28,456 nt of DNA, taken from positions 1 to 28,456 of the forward strand of contig JABJFP010000278.1 of NCBI GenBank assembly GCA_018662715.1, in the 5' to 3' direction. A model generated the notes under the pieces. The model had not been told where the DNA came from. It was given only the letters and a program-made list of their open reading frames with translations, and made no database searches. The stretch is from Methanobacteriota archaeon (GTDB taxonomy: Archaea; Thermoplasmatota; Poseidoniia; Poseidoniales; Poseidoniaceae). This document shows positions 7,939 to 15,997 of the stretch, piece by piece (position 1 is the first letter of the stretch; each line of letters starts with the position of its first letter). Position numbers and translations under genes: made by a program.

Positions 7939-8514
7939 TCACAATGGTGGTTGTTGAATGAGTTTCATGAGTTCATTCCTTGCTTCACTACGCTCAAAAA
8001 ATACCCCGTTCATGGCCGACGTTGTCATGATTGCTTGTTGCTTAGCGACACCTCTGCATTGCATACATCCGTGTGCTGCCTCAAGGATCACGGCAGAACC
8101 TAGAGGTTTTAATTCACGTTCCAGGTCATCAGCAATTCCTTTAGTAATACGTTCTTGATTCTGAAGCCGTCGCGCATGGAGTTCAAGTATACGAGCGAGC
8201 TTACTAATCCCAACAATTCGTTCCACGGGTATGTACGCAATGTGAGCCCTTCCATTGAAGGGCTGCAAATGATGCTCGCATGTTGATGTGAATTCGATGT
8301 TTCTTAACAAAACAATTCCTTCGTAACCCTCGGCGTTAAACGTTGCATCAAGGAGTTCTCCAGCGTCCATGTTGTATCCAGCGAAAATTTCGTCCCAAGA
8401 TTCAACGACCCTCTTCGGGGTGTTTTTCAAACCCTCTCGGTCGCTGTTCTCTTCTCCCTCAATGTAGGACAGTAGAGTCCTAACTGCATTCATGGCTTCG
8501 TCTTTTGTCGTCAT
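7939..8514 (-). CDS. folE: GTP cyclohydrolase I (FolE)
   Basis: The 191-aa protein matches GTP cyclohydrolase IA, which makes dihydroneopterin triphosphate from GTP, the first step towards preQ0. The zinc ligands are visible as C79 and H82 in TCEHHLQPF and C150 in HGCMQCRGV, with GISKLARI and the RLQNQERIT helix between them. A bacterial-like FolE in an archaeon is notable, since many archaea use MptA instead. ATG 8514 is preceded by GAGGTGAT, which overlaps the stop of the small ribbon-helix-helix gene, so the two are coupled. Confidence 0.94.
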   Translation of the reverse strand: MTTKDEAMNAVRTLLSYIEGEENSDREGLKNTPKRVVESWDEIFAGYNMDAGELLDATFNAEGYEGIVLLRNIEFTSTCEHHLQPFNGRAHIAYIPVERIVGISKLARILELHARRLQNQERITKGIADDLERELKPLGSAVILEAAHGCMQCRGVAKQQAIMTTSAMNGVFFERSEARNELMKLIQQPPL

Positions 8515-8523
8515 GGTATCACC

Positions 8524-8685
8524 TCATCTCCCCTGTCGCCGGTCAATTTCATCCAATTGGTCAAGCAATTTACGGCATGCTGAGCGAACTGCATCTGCAA
8601 GACTTACAAACTTCTTGTCTTCGCCAATGTGATGTTTCAAATCCTCTACCAATTCTTTGGGCATGTCAAGCGATATCTTGGGCAC
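8524..8685 (-). CDS. 53-aa ribbon-helix-helix regulator leading preQ0 operon
   Basis: This short frame reads KISLDMPKELVEDLKHHIGE followed by a SLADAVRSACRKLLDQLDEI helix. An amphipathic strand, a helix, a turn and a second helix make it a CopG/Arc-type ribbon-helix-helix DNA-binding protein. It has only the DNA-binding unit and no separate effector domain. An in-frame stop lies upstream, so GTG 8685 is the only normal start that keeps the strand. That GTG lies 26 bases from a TATA box centre, which suits a leaderless mRNA. The TGA at 8526-8524 overlaps the folE ribosome binding site. It very probably controls its own operon through the repeat array just upstream; the signal it senses is unknown. 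Confidence 0.82.
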   Translation of the reverse strand: MPKISLDMPKELVEDLKHHIGEDKKFVSLADAVRSACRKLLDQLDEIDRRQGR

Positions 8686-8706
8686 ATTTTGCTGTGGTTG
8701 ACTTTA

Positions 8707-8715
8707 CAATATAAG
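8707..8715 (-). promoter_or_regulatory. TATA box of the preQ0 operon
   Basis: Read on the minus strand this is CTTATATTG. Its centre is 26 bases before the GTG at 8685, so the transcript should start at or next to the start codon. Confidence 0.6.
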
Positions 8716-8754
8716 TATTCTTACAGTATTACTCCAGTAATACCTCGGTAATAT
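8715..8754. promoter_or_regulatory. Four-site operator array with 11-bp period
   Basis: Four related 7-mers begin at 8715, 8726, 8737 and 8748: GTATTCT, GTATTAC, GTAATAC and GTAATAT. The spacing is exactly 11 bp, about one DNA turn. The middle pair is a perfect inverted repeat with a TCCA spacer, and the outer pair are imperfect mirror copies. The array abuts the upstream side of the preQ0 operon TATA box, where TFB would bind, so a bound ribbon-helix-helix protein would probably repress. Effects on the divergent aminotransferase are possible. Confidence 0.7.
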
Positions 8755-8760
8755 GTTGGG

Positions 8761-8767
8761 TTTAAAC
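8761..8767 (+). promoter_or_regulatory. TATA-like box of the aminotransferase gene
   Basis: TTTAAAC lies about 54 bases before the ATG at 8818, which would give a leader of roughly 25-30 bases. It is six bases from the end of the operator array. Confidence 0.35.
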
Positions 8768-8817
8768 AAAGAATACGGGTGCGAATGTTCAAAGAAGGGC
8801 TTCACTGACACAATACC

Positions 8818-10317
8818 ATGGAAGCCGTGATAACATCCAACCCAATCAAACTTCTTCACGAGATGCGAAGCAAGGTTGGCGAACCCACTACTACAGGATT
8901 GGATGATTCTGAACTTTCATTTTTCCTTGAACGTGACACCAAACTTGCTCAAGCCATTGAAGATGCGCATGCGGCCCTTCACGGTATCGAACGAGAATTT
9001 GGTTCAAACTACATTGCAAGGGCAGAACTTGATTTGATCACAGACCTTCAAAGCGGCTTCGTGAATTTTTACAATCCTGCAACTGTGAATCCTTATGTTG
9101 CCTTGTCTGCCCGCGGACCTTGGATTGTGACATCACATGGAGCGGTTGTACACGATAACGGTGGTTATGGAATGCTTGGAAGTGGCCATGGACCAAGTGA
9201 AATAATCGACGCAATGTCTGACAACTGGGTCATGGCAAACGTGATGACTCCTTCCTTCTCTCAAAAGCGACTTGAGCAGAGACTCCGGTCTGAACTTGGC
9301 CATACTCGCGGGCATTGTCCGTTTGACAAGTTCATCTGCATGAACAGCGGGTCCGAATCGGTGACAGTAAGTTTGCGAATTGCTGACGTCAATGCAATGC
9401 TCATGACAGGAAAGGGTGGTAAGCATGAAGGAGCAACCATCAAGATGTTAGCCATTGAACAGGGATTCCACGGGCGTACAGATCGCCCTGCTCAGATATC
9501 CCATTCATGCAAAGGAAAGTATGATCAATATCTTGCAAGTTTCCAAGACCGAGACAACCTCATTCTAACACCTGCCAACGACATTCCATCACTTCAGGCC
9601 GTGTTTGCCCAAGCAGTAGCAGACAATGTATTCATTGAGTTGATGGCTATTGAGCCCGTGCAAGGTGAAGGCAACCCTGGACAATGTGTTGACCGTGATT
9701 TTTACGATGAAGCAAGAAAACTTACTCTTGAACACGGTTCTATGCTCCTCGTGGATTCTATCCAAGCAGGAATCCGAGGACAAGGCACACTATCCGTTGT
9801 GGATTATCGTGGCTTCCAAGATTGCGAAGCACCCGATTTGGAAACTTGGTCGAAAGCAATGAATGCCGGCCAGTATCCCCTCTCAGTTCTTGGAATGAAT
9901 AAGCGAGCTGCAGACCTTTACCGAACCGGAATTTATGGAAATACAATGACCACAAATCCACGGGCACTTGAGACTGCAGTCGCCGTTCTTGACAACATCA
10001 CTCCTGAATTGCGTGAAAATATCTGCAACCGTGGAATTGAATTTGTTGAAAAGTTCACGCTTCTCCAGAAGGAATTCCCAGAAGTCATCACAAAGGTCCA
10101 AGGAACAGGATTGCTGTGCAGTGCTGAACTTGAACCCAGTAAGTTCCCTGTTGTTGGCATGGATGCTGTGGAACCTTGGTGCAGGAAACGAGGTCTCGGC
10201 GTGATTCACGGTGGAGAAAATGCACTCCGCTTCACACCGCACTTTGCCATTACTACTGAAGAAGTGGACCTTATCGTTAAGATCGTGCGTGAATCACTTA
10301 TCGCCTTTGGCGCTTAA
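8818..10317 (+). CDS. Class III PLP-dependent aminotransferase
   Basis: The 499-aa protein is a class III (ornithine/GABA type) aminotransferase. Seen in order are the NGGYGMLGSGHGP entry region, the CMNSGSESVTVSLRIAD phosphate-binding block, GFHGRTDRP, the EPVQGEGNPG motif, the cofactor-ring aspartate in LLVDSIQAGIRGQG, and the Schiff-base lysine K346 in WSKAMNAGQYPLS. The DSIQAG version of the usual DEVQTG is a family variant. About 80 residues precede the core, which is longer than typical. The substrate cannot be told; an omega-amino acid such as lysine or ornithine is possible. It is divergent from the preQ0 operon, and its TAA overlaps the stop of the convergent permease gene. Confidence 0.85.
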   Translation: MEAVITSNPIKLLHEMRSKVGEPTTTGLDDSELSFFLERDTKLAQAIEDAHAALHGIEREFGSNYIARAELDLITDLQSGFVNFYNPATVNPYVALSARGPWIVTSHGAVVHDNGGYGMLGSGHGPSEIIDAMSDNWVMANVMTPSFSQKRLEQRLRSELGHTRGHCPFDKFICMNSGSESVTVSLRIADVNAMLMTGKGGKHEGATIKMLAIEQGFHGRTDRPAQISHSCKGKYDQYLASFQDRDNLILTPANDIPSLQAVFAQAVADNVFIELMAIEPVQGEGNPGQCVDRDFYDEARKLTLEHGSMLLVDSIQAGIRGQGTLSVVDYRGFQDCEAPDLETWSKAMNAGQYPLSVLGMNKRAADLYRTGIYGNTMTTNPRALETAVAVLDNITPELRENICNRGIEFVEKFTLLQKEFPEVITKVQGTGLLCSAELEPSKFPVVGMDAVEPWCRKRGLGVIHGGENALRFTPHFAITTEEVDLIVKIVRESLIAFGA

Positions 10318-11531
10318 GAGAGACTCGTAACAATATCTTCTCGCTTGAATTGACGAGCAGCATAGAGCGCTGCAGCCATTGCGTAAATTCCTGAACTGAT
10401 AATCCAAGTTACAATATGTTCGACAACAAATCGGTCCATCAGTAGTTCTCGCAGTGCAAGAAGAACATTGACCACAGGAATTGAGAACCAAAATGTCTCG
10501 ATTCCATCTAAATTGATTACCTGTGTGAAGAGTGCTGGGAAGAGAATGAGTAACAACGCTGGTCCAAGAATTGAACCAGCCTCTTTCACACTGTGTGCTC
10601 GCATAGCCAAAGCAAGTTCAAATGCGACAACCATGATTGCAAAGAGAAGAACTGCAATCCCGATGAACACAATCGAAGCAATAGATAGAGTCGGCACGGT
10701 AAGGAAATCCGTTGTAGCGAGATAACCTATTGCAAACAGTAAACCAACCAGTTGCAGCAACACACCAATTCCAGTGATTGTTGCAACGGCGAGCCATTTG
10801 CCGAAAAGGAGTTCATTACGAGAACATGGTAGCCCGAGAAGTGCCTCTAAGGTCCCCCGTTCCCGCTCACCTGCAGTCATGTCAATGGAGGGTTGAATCG
10901 CGGAGGAGAATGTCCAAACAGAAAGGACCAACGGTATGAATAATGACAAAACCATTCCTGCTTGTTCACCACTCGTTGCAACGTCACTATCGCTGAATTC
11001 ACCATCCCAATTCAATGGGCGTAGTGTCTCATCTGGATCTAAGCCTGCATCAACGAGCCTACGCTCAGTTTCATTCTCTTCCCAATCAAATAAGACCGTC
11101 AGAGTTCGCGTTCGAGCCTCTTGACTTCGTTCGGATGTTGACATGTAAAGGAGGGCATAATCCCAAACTGAACCGTTTTCTTTCATCCGAAGGACTGCAT
11201 CAATACTCCCGTTTCTTAAGCGGTCTCCATCCTCAAGCGGGGATGAAAGATTGTTTTCAATGGACAACGGCTCATAGTTCAATTCAATTCCTGAACCATT
11301 CAGTTGTTCAGCAAGGTCACTTGGAAAATCATTGCTTTGAATCACGACATTGACTTCAATCGCATCCAATTCAGCGGCTTCAGATGCAAGAAGAAGTGGG
11401 AATATGATGAACAAAAGAGGGAACATCAACAAGGGAATGATGAGTAAAGCAAAGATGGTTCGCCAGTCCCTAGCGAACTCAACCAACTCTTTTTTCGAGA
11501 TGGTTGTGATCCTACGAAATGAACTACTCAC
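10314..11531 (-). CDS. ABC-2 type exporter permease (NatB-like)
   Basis: The 405-aa membrane protein has one segment near the N-terminus (about 25-50), then an extracytoplasmic domain of about 130 residues, then about five segments in the C-terminal half. This is the layout of the NatB/COG1668 ABC-2 permeases. The AGERERGTLEALLGLPCSRNEL segment after the second membrane stretch is characteristic of the family. GTG 11531 is chosen because GGAGGTGAT ends four bases before it; ATG 11537 lies within that site. It overlaps the end of the ATPase gene by 8 bases and works with it. The substrate is unknown. Confidence 0.85.
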   Translation of the reverse strand: MSSSFRRITTISKKELVEFARDWRTIFALLIIPLLMFPLLFIIFPLLLASEAAELDAIEVNVVIQSNDFPSDLAEQLNGSGIELNYEPLSIENNLSSPLEDGDRLRNGSIDAVLRMKENGSVWDYALLYMSTSERSQEARTRTLTVLFDWEENETERRLVDAGLDPDETLRPLNWDGEFSDSDVATSGEQAGMVLSLFIPLVLSVWTFSSAIQPSIDMTAGERERGTLEALLGLPCSRNELLFGKWLAVATITGIGVLLQLVGLLFAIGYLATTDFLTVPTLSIASIVFIGIAVLLFAIMVVAFELALAMRAHSVKEAGSILGPALLLILFPALFTQVINLDGIETFWFSIPVVNVLLALRELLMDRFVVEHIVTWIISSGIYAMAAALYAARQFKREDIVTSLS

Positions 11532-12345
11532 TCTCATCACCTCCGGGAATCTTAGGAGTAGACAATTTCTGCCACCATTTTGCTATTTTTGATAGTGGCT
11601 TATCTGATACCACGCGAGTTCTCGCTTTATCGGTCGTGAGAGAGACGTAGGCTTCTTCCAAATTTCGTGATTCTGTTTGTTCTAACAATCCAGCAGGTGT
11701 TCCATCTGCCCGAACTTCTCCATTGTGAATAATAATTATTCGGCTGCAAACGGCTTCAGCCTCTGCAAGTTGGTGCGTTGAATAGACCACTGTACCACCT
11801 GTTTCACCAAGCTGATGGACGAGTGAGCGGACCGTTCGAGCACTTGTAACATCAAGCCCCGCTGTGGGTTCATCCAAAAGAAGAATGTCGGGTGCATGTG
11901 CTAGTGCCCTGAGCAGTGCCGTTTTTTGCCGCATTCCTCTTGAGAAGCCCTTAGTATGGCGACCAAGGGATTCTTTCATATCCAAACGGTCCGCAAAAAA
12001 TACCGTCCTATTCCAAGATTCTTCATCAGATGTTCCGTAAAGCCGGCTGTGATAACGAATGTTTTCCCATGCGGTCAACCTTGAATAAAGCCCGGTAGAT
12101 TCTGGGACAACGCCAAGACGGTGTCGAGCATCCTCAACCTTACTTCCATCAGATAGGACCACAGCCCCATCGGTTGGAGTATAGACGCCTGCTAAAAGCC
12201 GGAGTAACGTTGTTTTACCTGCTCCATTTGAGCCAACGAGACCTACAATTTCGCCTTCATTGATGGTCAAACTAACATTGGTTAGAGCCTCAATGTGTCC
12301 GAATGATTTCGTAACACCTTCGACTCGTAAGAGTTCCACGGTCAT
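11524..12345 (-). CDS. ABC transporter ATP-binding protein (NatA-like)
   Basis: This 273-aa protein energises the neighbouring ABC-2 permease. It has Walker A GSNGAGKTT at residues 38-46, the signature FSRGMRQKTALLRALAH, Walker B ILLLDEPTAGLD and the STHQ switch histidine, plus a C-terminal extension of about 50 residues. Family members export drugs, sodium, lipids or peptides; nothing here decides which. ATG 12345 begins just after the TGA of the small upstream gene, with no strong ribosome binding site, so reinitiation is likely. Confidence 0.9.
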   Translation of the reverse strand: MTVELLRVEGVTKSFGHIEALTNVSLTINEGEIVGLVGSNGAGKTTLLRLLAGVYTPTDGAVVLSDGSKVEDARHRLGVVPESTGLYSRLTAWENIRYHSRLYGTSDEESWNRTVFFADRLDMKESLGRHTKGFSRGMRQKTALLRALAHAPDILLLDEPTAGLDVTSARTVRSLVHQLGETGGTVVYSTHQLAEAEAVCSRIIIIHNGEVRADGTPAGLLEQTESRNLEEAYVSLTTDKARTRVVSDKPLSKIAKWWQKLSTPKIPGGDESE

Positions 12346-12352
12346 TCAAACG

Positions 12353-12661
12353 TCAACTCGCACGGCCAGATTCCACTGCCCAGTTGAGGCCTGGGTGCTT
12401 TGATTCAAGTCGTTGGGCTCGGTCCAACTGTTCACGTAGTTGGCCTTGGACTTCAATTTGCGGCACACCCATGTCAACCATATTTGCTATCATTTCTATT
12501 GCACCTTGTACTGCACCAGCGTCAAGGTATGCTTCGTTACTGATAGAACGCTGCAGACGTAATTGTTCAAGACGACCAGCGAGGTAATGCACCTCACCTT
12601 TCATTCTTGGAGCGTCAATATGGGGCAGGGCCAAAAGTAGGTCAATACAGGTCCGCATCAT
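12353..12661 (-). CDS. Small helical protein of unknown function
   Basis: I do not recognise this 102-aa protein. It is predicted to be almost all helix, without membrane segments or cysteines other than one near the N-terminus (MMRTCID). It begins at ATG 12661 (second ATG 12658), with a CTATAG box about 25 bases before it, so it is probably the leaderless first gene of the operon with the ABC exporter, whose ATPase starts 7 bases after its stop. Confidence 0.65.
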   Translation of the reverse strand: MMRTCIDLLLALPHIDAPRMKGEVHYLAGRLEQLRLQRSISNEAYLDAGAVQGAIEMIANMVDMGVPQIEVQGQLREQLDRAQRLESKHPGLNWAVESGRAS

Positions 12662-12682
12662 ATGTTGGATGAAAAAGACCGG

Positions 12683-12688
12683 CTATAG
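12683..12688 (-). promoter_or_regulatory. TATA-like box before the ABC exporter operon
   Basis: CTATAG is centred 24-25 bases before ATG 12661, the spacing of a leaderless archaeal promoter. Confidence 0.4.
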
Positions 12689-12704
12689 GTATTGCCATTC
12701 AGGC

Positions 12705-13142
12705 TCATGAATTACGTTGAGTAAGTTCCACTAAAACACCGCCAGTTGAGCCTGGATGAACGAACGCAATATGATGCCCTCCGGCTCCGATGCGAGGAAC
12801 TTCATCGATCAGTCGGATGCCGTTTTCTTTCAGGTAGGAAAGCAGTCCAACCAAATCCCCTACGCTAAAGCATAATTGTTGTATTCCAGGTCCGCGTTTT
12901 TCTAAAAAGCGACCAATGGGGGTCTGTTCTCCAGTCGGTTCCAGTAACTCCACCTTTGCAGGTTCATCTGCAATCTCATTCAACATTGAGGTTGAGAAAA
13001 ATCGAGTAGTGACACCTTGGTCTTCGACCTTTTCATCATGGTCACCCTCTATCAGTCCAAGAAGCCTCCAGAAAGCACTCGCTTCGTTGAGCTGATGGGT
13101 TGCAATTCCAATGTGATCAATTCGTATAGGTCCAAAATCCAT
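12705..13142 (-). CDS. mce: Methylmalonyl-CoA epimerase
   Basis: The 145-aa VOC-fold protein matches methylmalonyl-CoA epimerase, which interconverts the (2R) and (2S) forms. Seen are the first metal-site strand IDHIGIAT, the AKVELLEPTG strand, the PIGRFLEKRGPGIQQLCFSV block and the GGHHIAFVHPGSTGGVLVEL end, which are the usual family blocks. ATG 13142 follows GAGGGAT by four bases; ATG 13148 overlaps that site. It directly follows the mutase gene, the expected partner enzyme. Confidence 0.93.
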   Translation of the reverse strand: MDFGPIRIDHIGIATHQLNEASAFWRLLGLIEGDHDEKVEDQGVTTRFFSTSMLNEIADEPAKVELLEPTGEQTPIGRFLEKRGPGIQQLCFSVGDLVGLLSYLKENGIRLIDEVPRIGAGGHHIAFVHPGSTGGVLVELTQRNS

Positions 13143-13151
13143 GTTCATCCC

Positions 13152-14801
13152 TCAAAATCCACTTGGCGCCATATATGTACCAAATTCATCCTTCAACACA
13201 CTCATGATTTCGCCTAGAGTTGCCCTTGCACGAACGGCATTAATGACGAATGGAAATAGATTATCTCCATTCGATGCAGCTTTGGAAATATCAGCGAGTA
13301 ACGCGTCAACCTTCTCTTGATTGCGATTTGATCTCAGAGATGTTAAACGCTTGACTTGCTCTTCCCCTATTTTTGGGTTGAGTTTCATTGCAGGGAACGT
13401 AGATTGTTCTTCCATTACGCCATGATTCACGCCAACAATAAGTCGTTCATTGGATTCAATTTCATTCATATGTTGATATGCAGATTGATGAATTTCTTGT
13501 TGCTGCCATCCCTGCTCTATTGCCGCCATTGCCCCGCCCTTCGACTCTATGATTTCTATCAAATTCTTAGCTTTTTGATAGATGGTTTCTGTGAGTGATT
13601 CAACATACCAAGAGCCTCCAAGAGGGTCAACTACATCCGCCACACCGGATTCCTCGGCTATAATTTGCTGAGTCCGAAGGGCGACTGTTGCTGAAGTTTC
13701 AGTAGGTAGGCCAAGAGCCTCATCGTAAGAATTGGTGTGCAAACTTTGAGTTCCACCAAGAACCGCCGCTAAGGCTTGTATCGTAACTCGCGCTACATTG
13801 TTCAACGGTTGTTGTGCTGTGAGGCTTACACCAGCAACTTGAGTGTGAAATCTTAGCATGGATGATTTTGGATGTTGGGGTGAATACCGGTCTTGCATTA
13901 AATCATACCAGAGTTTTCTTGCTGCTCTAAATTTAGCGGCTTCTTCAAAAAAGTCATTATGGCAGTTGAAGAAAAAGGACAGTTGTGGAGCAAATTCGTC
14001 AATATCCATTCCCGATTCTAGAGCAGCATCAACATACGCTAGTGCATTGGCAACTGTGAATCCTAATTCTTGAACCGCTGTGGAACCTGCCTCACGAATG
14101 TGATATCCTGATATTGAGATGGTATTCCATCGTGGTATATGGGTAGAGCAGTATTGGAAAATGTCAGTGATCAATCGCATGCTAGGGTCGGGTGGGAACA
14201 CATATGTGCCCCGTGCAATGTATTCCTTGAGAATATCATTCTGTATCGTCCCTCGGAGTTCATCCATTGATGCCCCTTGTTCCTCACCTGCAACCACATA
14301 CATCGCCAATAGGACCATCGCAGGGGCATTAATTGTCATGGAAGTACTAACTTTGTCGAGAGGAATTCCATCAAAAAGTGCGATCATGTCTTCTACTGAA
14401 GAAATTGACACACCTACTTTCCCAACTTCACCATATGAAAGCTCATCATCTGCATCCAATCCCAATTGAGTCGGGAGGTCAAAAGCAACGGACAATCCCA
14501 TTTGACCTCTCTCAAGAAGAAGCTTAAATCTCTTATTTGTCTCGGTTGCGCTGGAAAATCCAGCATATTGACGCATGGTCCACAGCCGAGACCTGTACAT
14601 TGTTGAGTGAATCCCCCGTGTGAAGGGGGGCGTACCTGCATCTGGAAGGGAAAAAGGTCCGTTTGGGATTCCAGTAAGTGGTAAATCAATTCCACTGAGT
14701 GTTTTCCATGTGTCTTTCCGCATGGGGGCCATAATCCCTAGACGGGACGGGACTTCATCAAGCCTCGCTTGATAATCAGTGGTCGTGTCCGCCAGGGCCA
14801 T
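13152..14801 (-). CDS. mcmA: Methylmalonyl-CoA mutase, large (catalytic) subunit
   Basis: The 549-aa protein is the TIM-barrel subunit of the B12-dependent mutase that converts methylmalonyl-CoA to succinyl-CoA. Visible family blocks include PFTRGIHSTMYRSRLWTMRQ, SVAFDLPTQLGLD, MTINAPA, SGYHIREAGSTAVQELGF, QPLNNVARVTIQALAAVLGG and DPLGGSWYVE. The B12-binding domain is absent, as expected for the split archaeal type, and no separate small subunit lies in this window. The start overlaps the upstream FKBP gene by 26 bases; ATG 14801 is chosen because a GGTCAT site sits four bases before it, with ATG 14807 as the alternative. Confidence 0.94.
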   Translation of the reverse strand: MALADTTTDYQARLDEVPSRLGIMAPMRKDTWKTLSGIDLPLTGIPNGPFSLPDAGTPPFTRGIHSTMYRSRLWTMRQYAGFSSATETNKRFKLLLERGQMGLSVAFDLPTQLGLDADDELSYGEVGKVGVSISSVEDMIALFDGIPLDKVSTSMTINAPAMVLLAMYVVAGEEQGASMDELRGTIQNDILKEYIARGTYVFPPDPSMRLITDIFQYCSTHIPRWNTISISGYHIREAGSTAVQELGFTVANALAYVDAALESGMDIDEFAPQLSFFFNCHNDFFEEAAKFRAARKLWYDLMQDRYSPQHPKSSMLRFHTQVAGVSLTAQQPLNNVARVTIQALAAVLGGTQSLHTNSYDEALGLPTETSATVALRTQQIIAEESGVADVVDPLGGSWYVESLTETIYQKAKNLIEIIESKGGAMAAIEQGWQQQEIHQSAYQHMNEIESNERLIVGVNHGVMEEQSTFPAMKLNPKIGEEQVKRLTSLRSNRNQEKVDALLADISKAASNGDNLFPFVINAVRARATLGEIMSVLKDEFGTYMAPSGF

Positions 14802-15279
14802 GAACATGACCGTGTGCGAGTTCTTCTTCTGATGCATCACGTAGTTCAACAACTTCTACAGAAAATGTAAGTGATTTTCCTGCAAGGGCATGGTTGAAAT
14901 CGCCAGTCACGAGTTCTTCTGTGAGTTCTACAATGGTAAATGGAGATGGTCCATGGGGCATTTGAGCCACCAATTGCATGCCAACTTCGAGTTTTGCTTC
15001 TTGCTCCAAGGGTGCAAAGTTTTCTCGGGGAATTTGCAATACAGCCTGATCATCACGATCACCATATGCTCGTTCAGGAGTGAGTGTGAATTCTCTACGC
15101 TCGCCAACACTTGCGCCCATCATTTCTTCTTCAAAACCGGGGATCATCTGACGGTGACCAACGAGGAACGTCAAAGGGTCTCGCCCTTCACTTGAGTCAA
15201 ATACTTCACCTGAATCAGGGAGTGTTCCGGTATAATGCACGCTTGCTACTGAGTTTTCTTTAAGTGTATTTTCAGACAT
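14776..15279 (-). CDS. slyD: SlyD-like FKBP peptidyl-prolyl isomerase
   Basis: The 167-aa protein has an N-terminal FKBP half (SVASVHYTGTLPDSGEVFDSS, then a FLVGHRQMIPGFEEEMMG block), a middle insert-in-flap region (AYGDRDDQAVLQIPRENF through FTIVEL) and the return strand ALAGKSLTFSVEVVEL. It folds proteins by turning proline bonds and acts as a chaperone. The tail HGHVHGPGGHDH is His-rich, like metal-binding SlyD tails. Its ATG follows GATGAT. Its last 26 bases also encode the beginning of the mutase in another frame. Confidence 0.92.
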   Translation of the reverse strand: MSENTLKENSVASVHYTGTLPDSGEVFDSSEGRDPLTFLVGHRQMIPGFEEEMMGASVGERREFTLTPERAYGDRDDQAVLQIPRENFAPLEQEAKLEVGMQLVAQMPHGPSPFTIVELTEELVTGDFNHALAGKSLTFSVEVVELRDASEEELAHGHVHGPGGHDH

Positions 15280-15283
15280 AATA

Positions 15284-15997
15284 TCATCTCTTTGTTGTCA
15301 TTCTTTTGACGAGGTCTCGCAATTTAAGTGCCACATCAGAGGGTAAAATCAATTCAAGTTCTTTTTGTTCAATGAAGGAAACAGATTCTTCAATTCCAAT
15401 TCGCTCACCTTTTGCCCAAACTTGCCCAAGGACGTTAGAGCGGTGCTCTTCTGGGACATTTGGATTGTCCAGAATGTCCTTAGCAGCATATTTGTATTCA
15501 AGATACTTCTGACGGTTCAATTTGCGTTCTTGCTTTTGCCTACCGCCACCTTTCTTGTCAAACCTACGCTTACCACGGCGACGGTCGTTTGTGGGTATGG
15601 CGACCTTAGTCTCCACTTTCTTGAAGATATTTTTGACCTGAACCGTCGTTTCTACAACACTTGGTTGTACGGTAGGCTCAACTGCTCCATCAAGAGGAGC
15701 TACCGATGATTGAGGCTTTACTTCGGTAACAACTTCTGTTGCGACGGGAATGACTGTTGTATCAGCCTTGAGTGCTGCCCCTGCTTTCTTCAGTTCCTCT
15801 GATTTACGTCGCATGTCTGCAAGACGTTCTTCTCGGGTTTGGTTTAACGAGGATTTTGCTTGTTGTTTTTGAGGCGCAGTTGGTATCGCTGCTGGCTTGA
15901 TAACGGGAGCTGAAACATCTCCTTTTTGAACGAGTTTTTGCTTTGCCTCACGCTGCTTTCGTTCAAGGTCTGCCTTGATATCAACGGGTTTGGCCAC
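15284..15997 (-). CDS. Basic, partly disordered protein of unknown function
   Basis: I do not recognise this protein. From GTG 15997 it has 237 residues: a Lys/Glu/Gln-rich N-terminal helix, a Pro/Val/Thr-rich linker, a very basic patch (NDRRRGKRRFDKKGGGRQK) and a folded C-terminal region of about 75 residues (KYLEYKYAAKDILDNPNVPEE onward). The basic patch suggests binding to RNA or the ribosome, which is a guess. The frame stays open and protein-like 43 codons further upstream but contains no ATG, GTG or TTG there, so the true N-terminus is in doubt. It lies between kae1 and the FKBP gene, its stop four bases after the FKBP-side start on the opposite end of the operon order (FKBP is downstream). 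Confidence 0.65.
   Translation of the reverse strand: MAKPVDIKADLERKQREAKQKLVQKGDVSAPVIKPAAIPTAPQKQQAKSSLNQTREERLADMRRKSEELKKAGAALKADTTVIPVATEVVTEVKPQSSVAPLDGAVEPTVQPSVVETTVQVKNIFKKVETKVAIPTNDRRRGKRRFDKKGGGRQKQERKLNRQKYLEYKYAAKDILDNPNVPEEHRSNVLGQVWAKGERIGIEESVSFIEQKELELILPSDVALKLRDLVKRMTTKR

Noticed and set aside
8505..8714. Plus-strand frame of 69 codons between folE and the aminotransferase
   Set aside because: The minus strand over the same bases encodes a ribbon-helix-helix protein with matching promoter and ribosome binding site signals.
13152..14801. Mutase as a truncated gene lacking the B12 domain
   Set aside because: Archaeal mutases normally keep the B12-binding domain on a separate small subunit; the length fits the large subunit.
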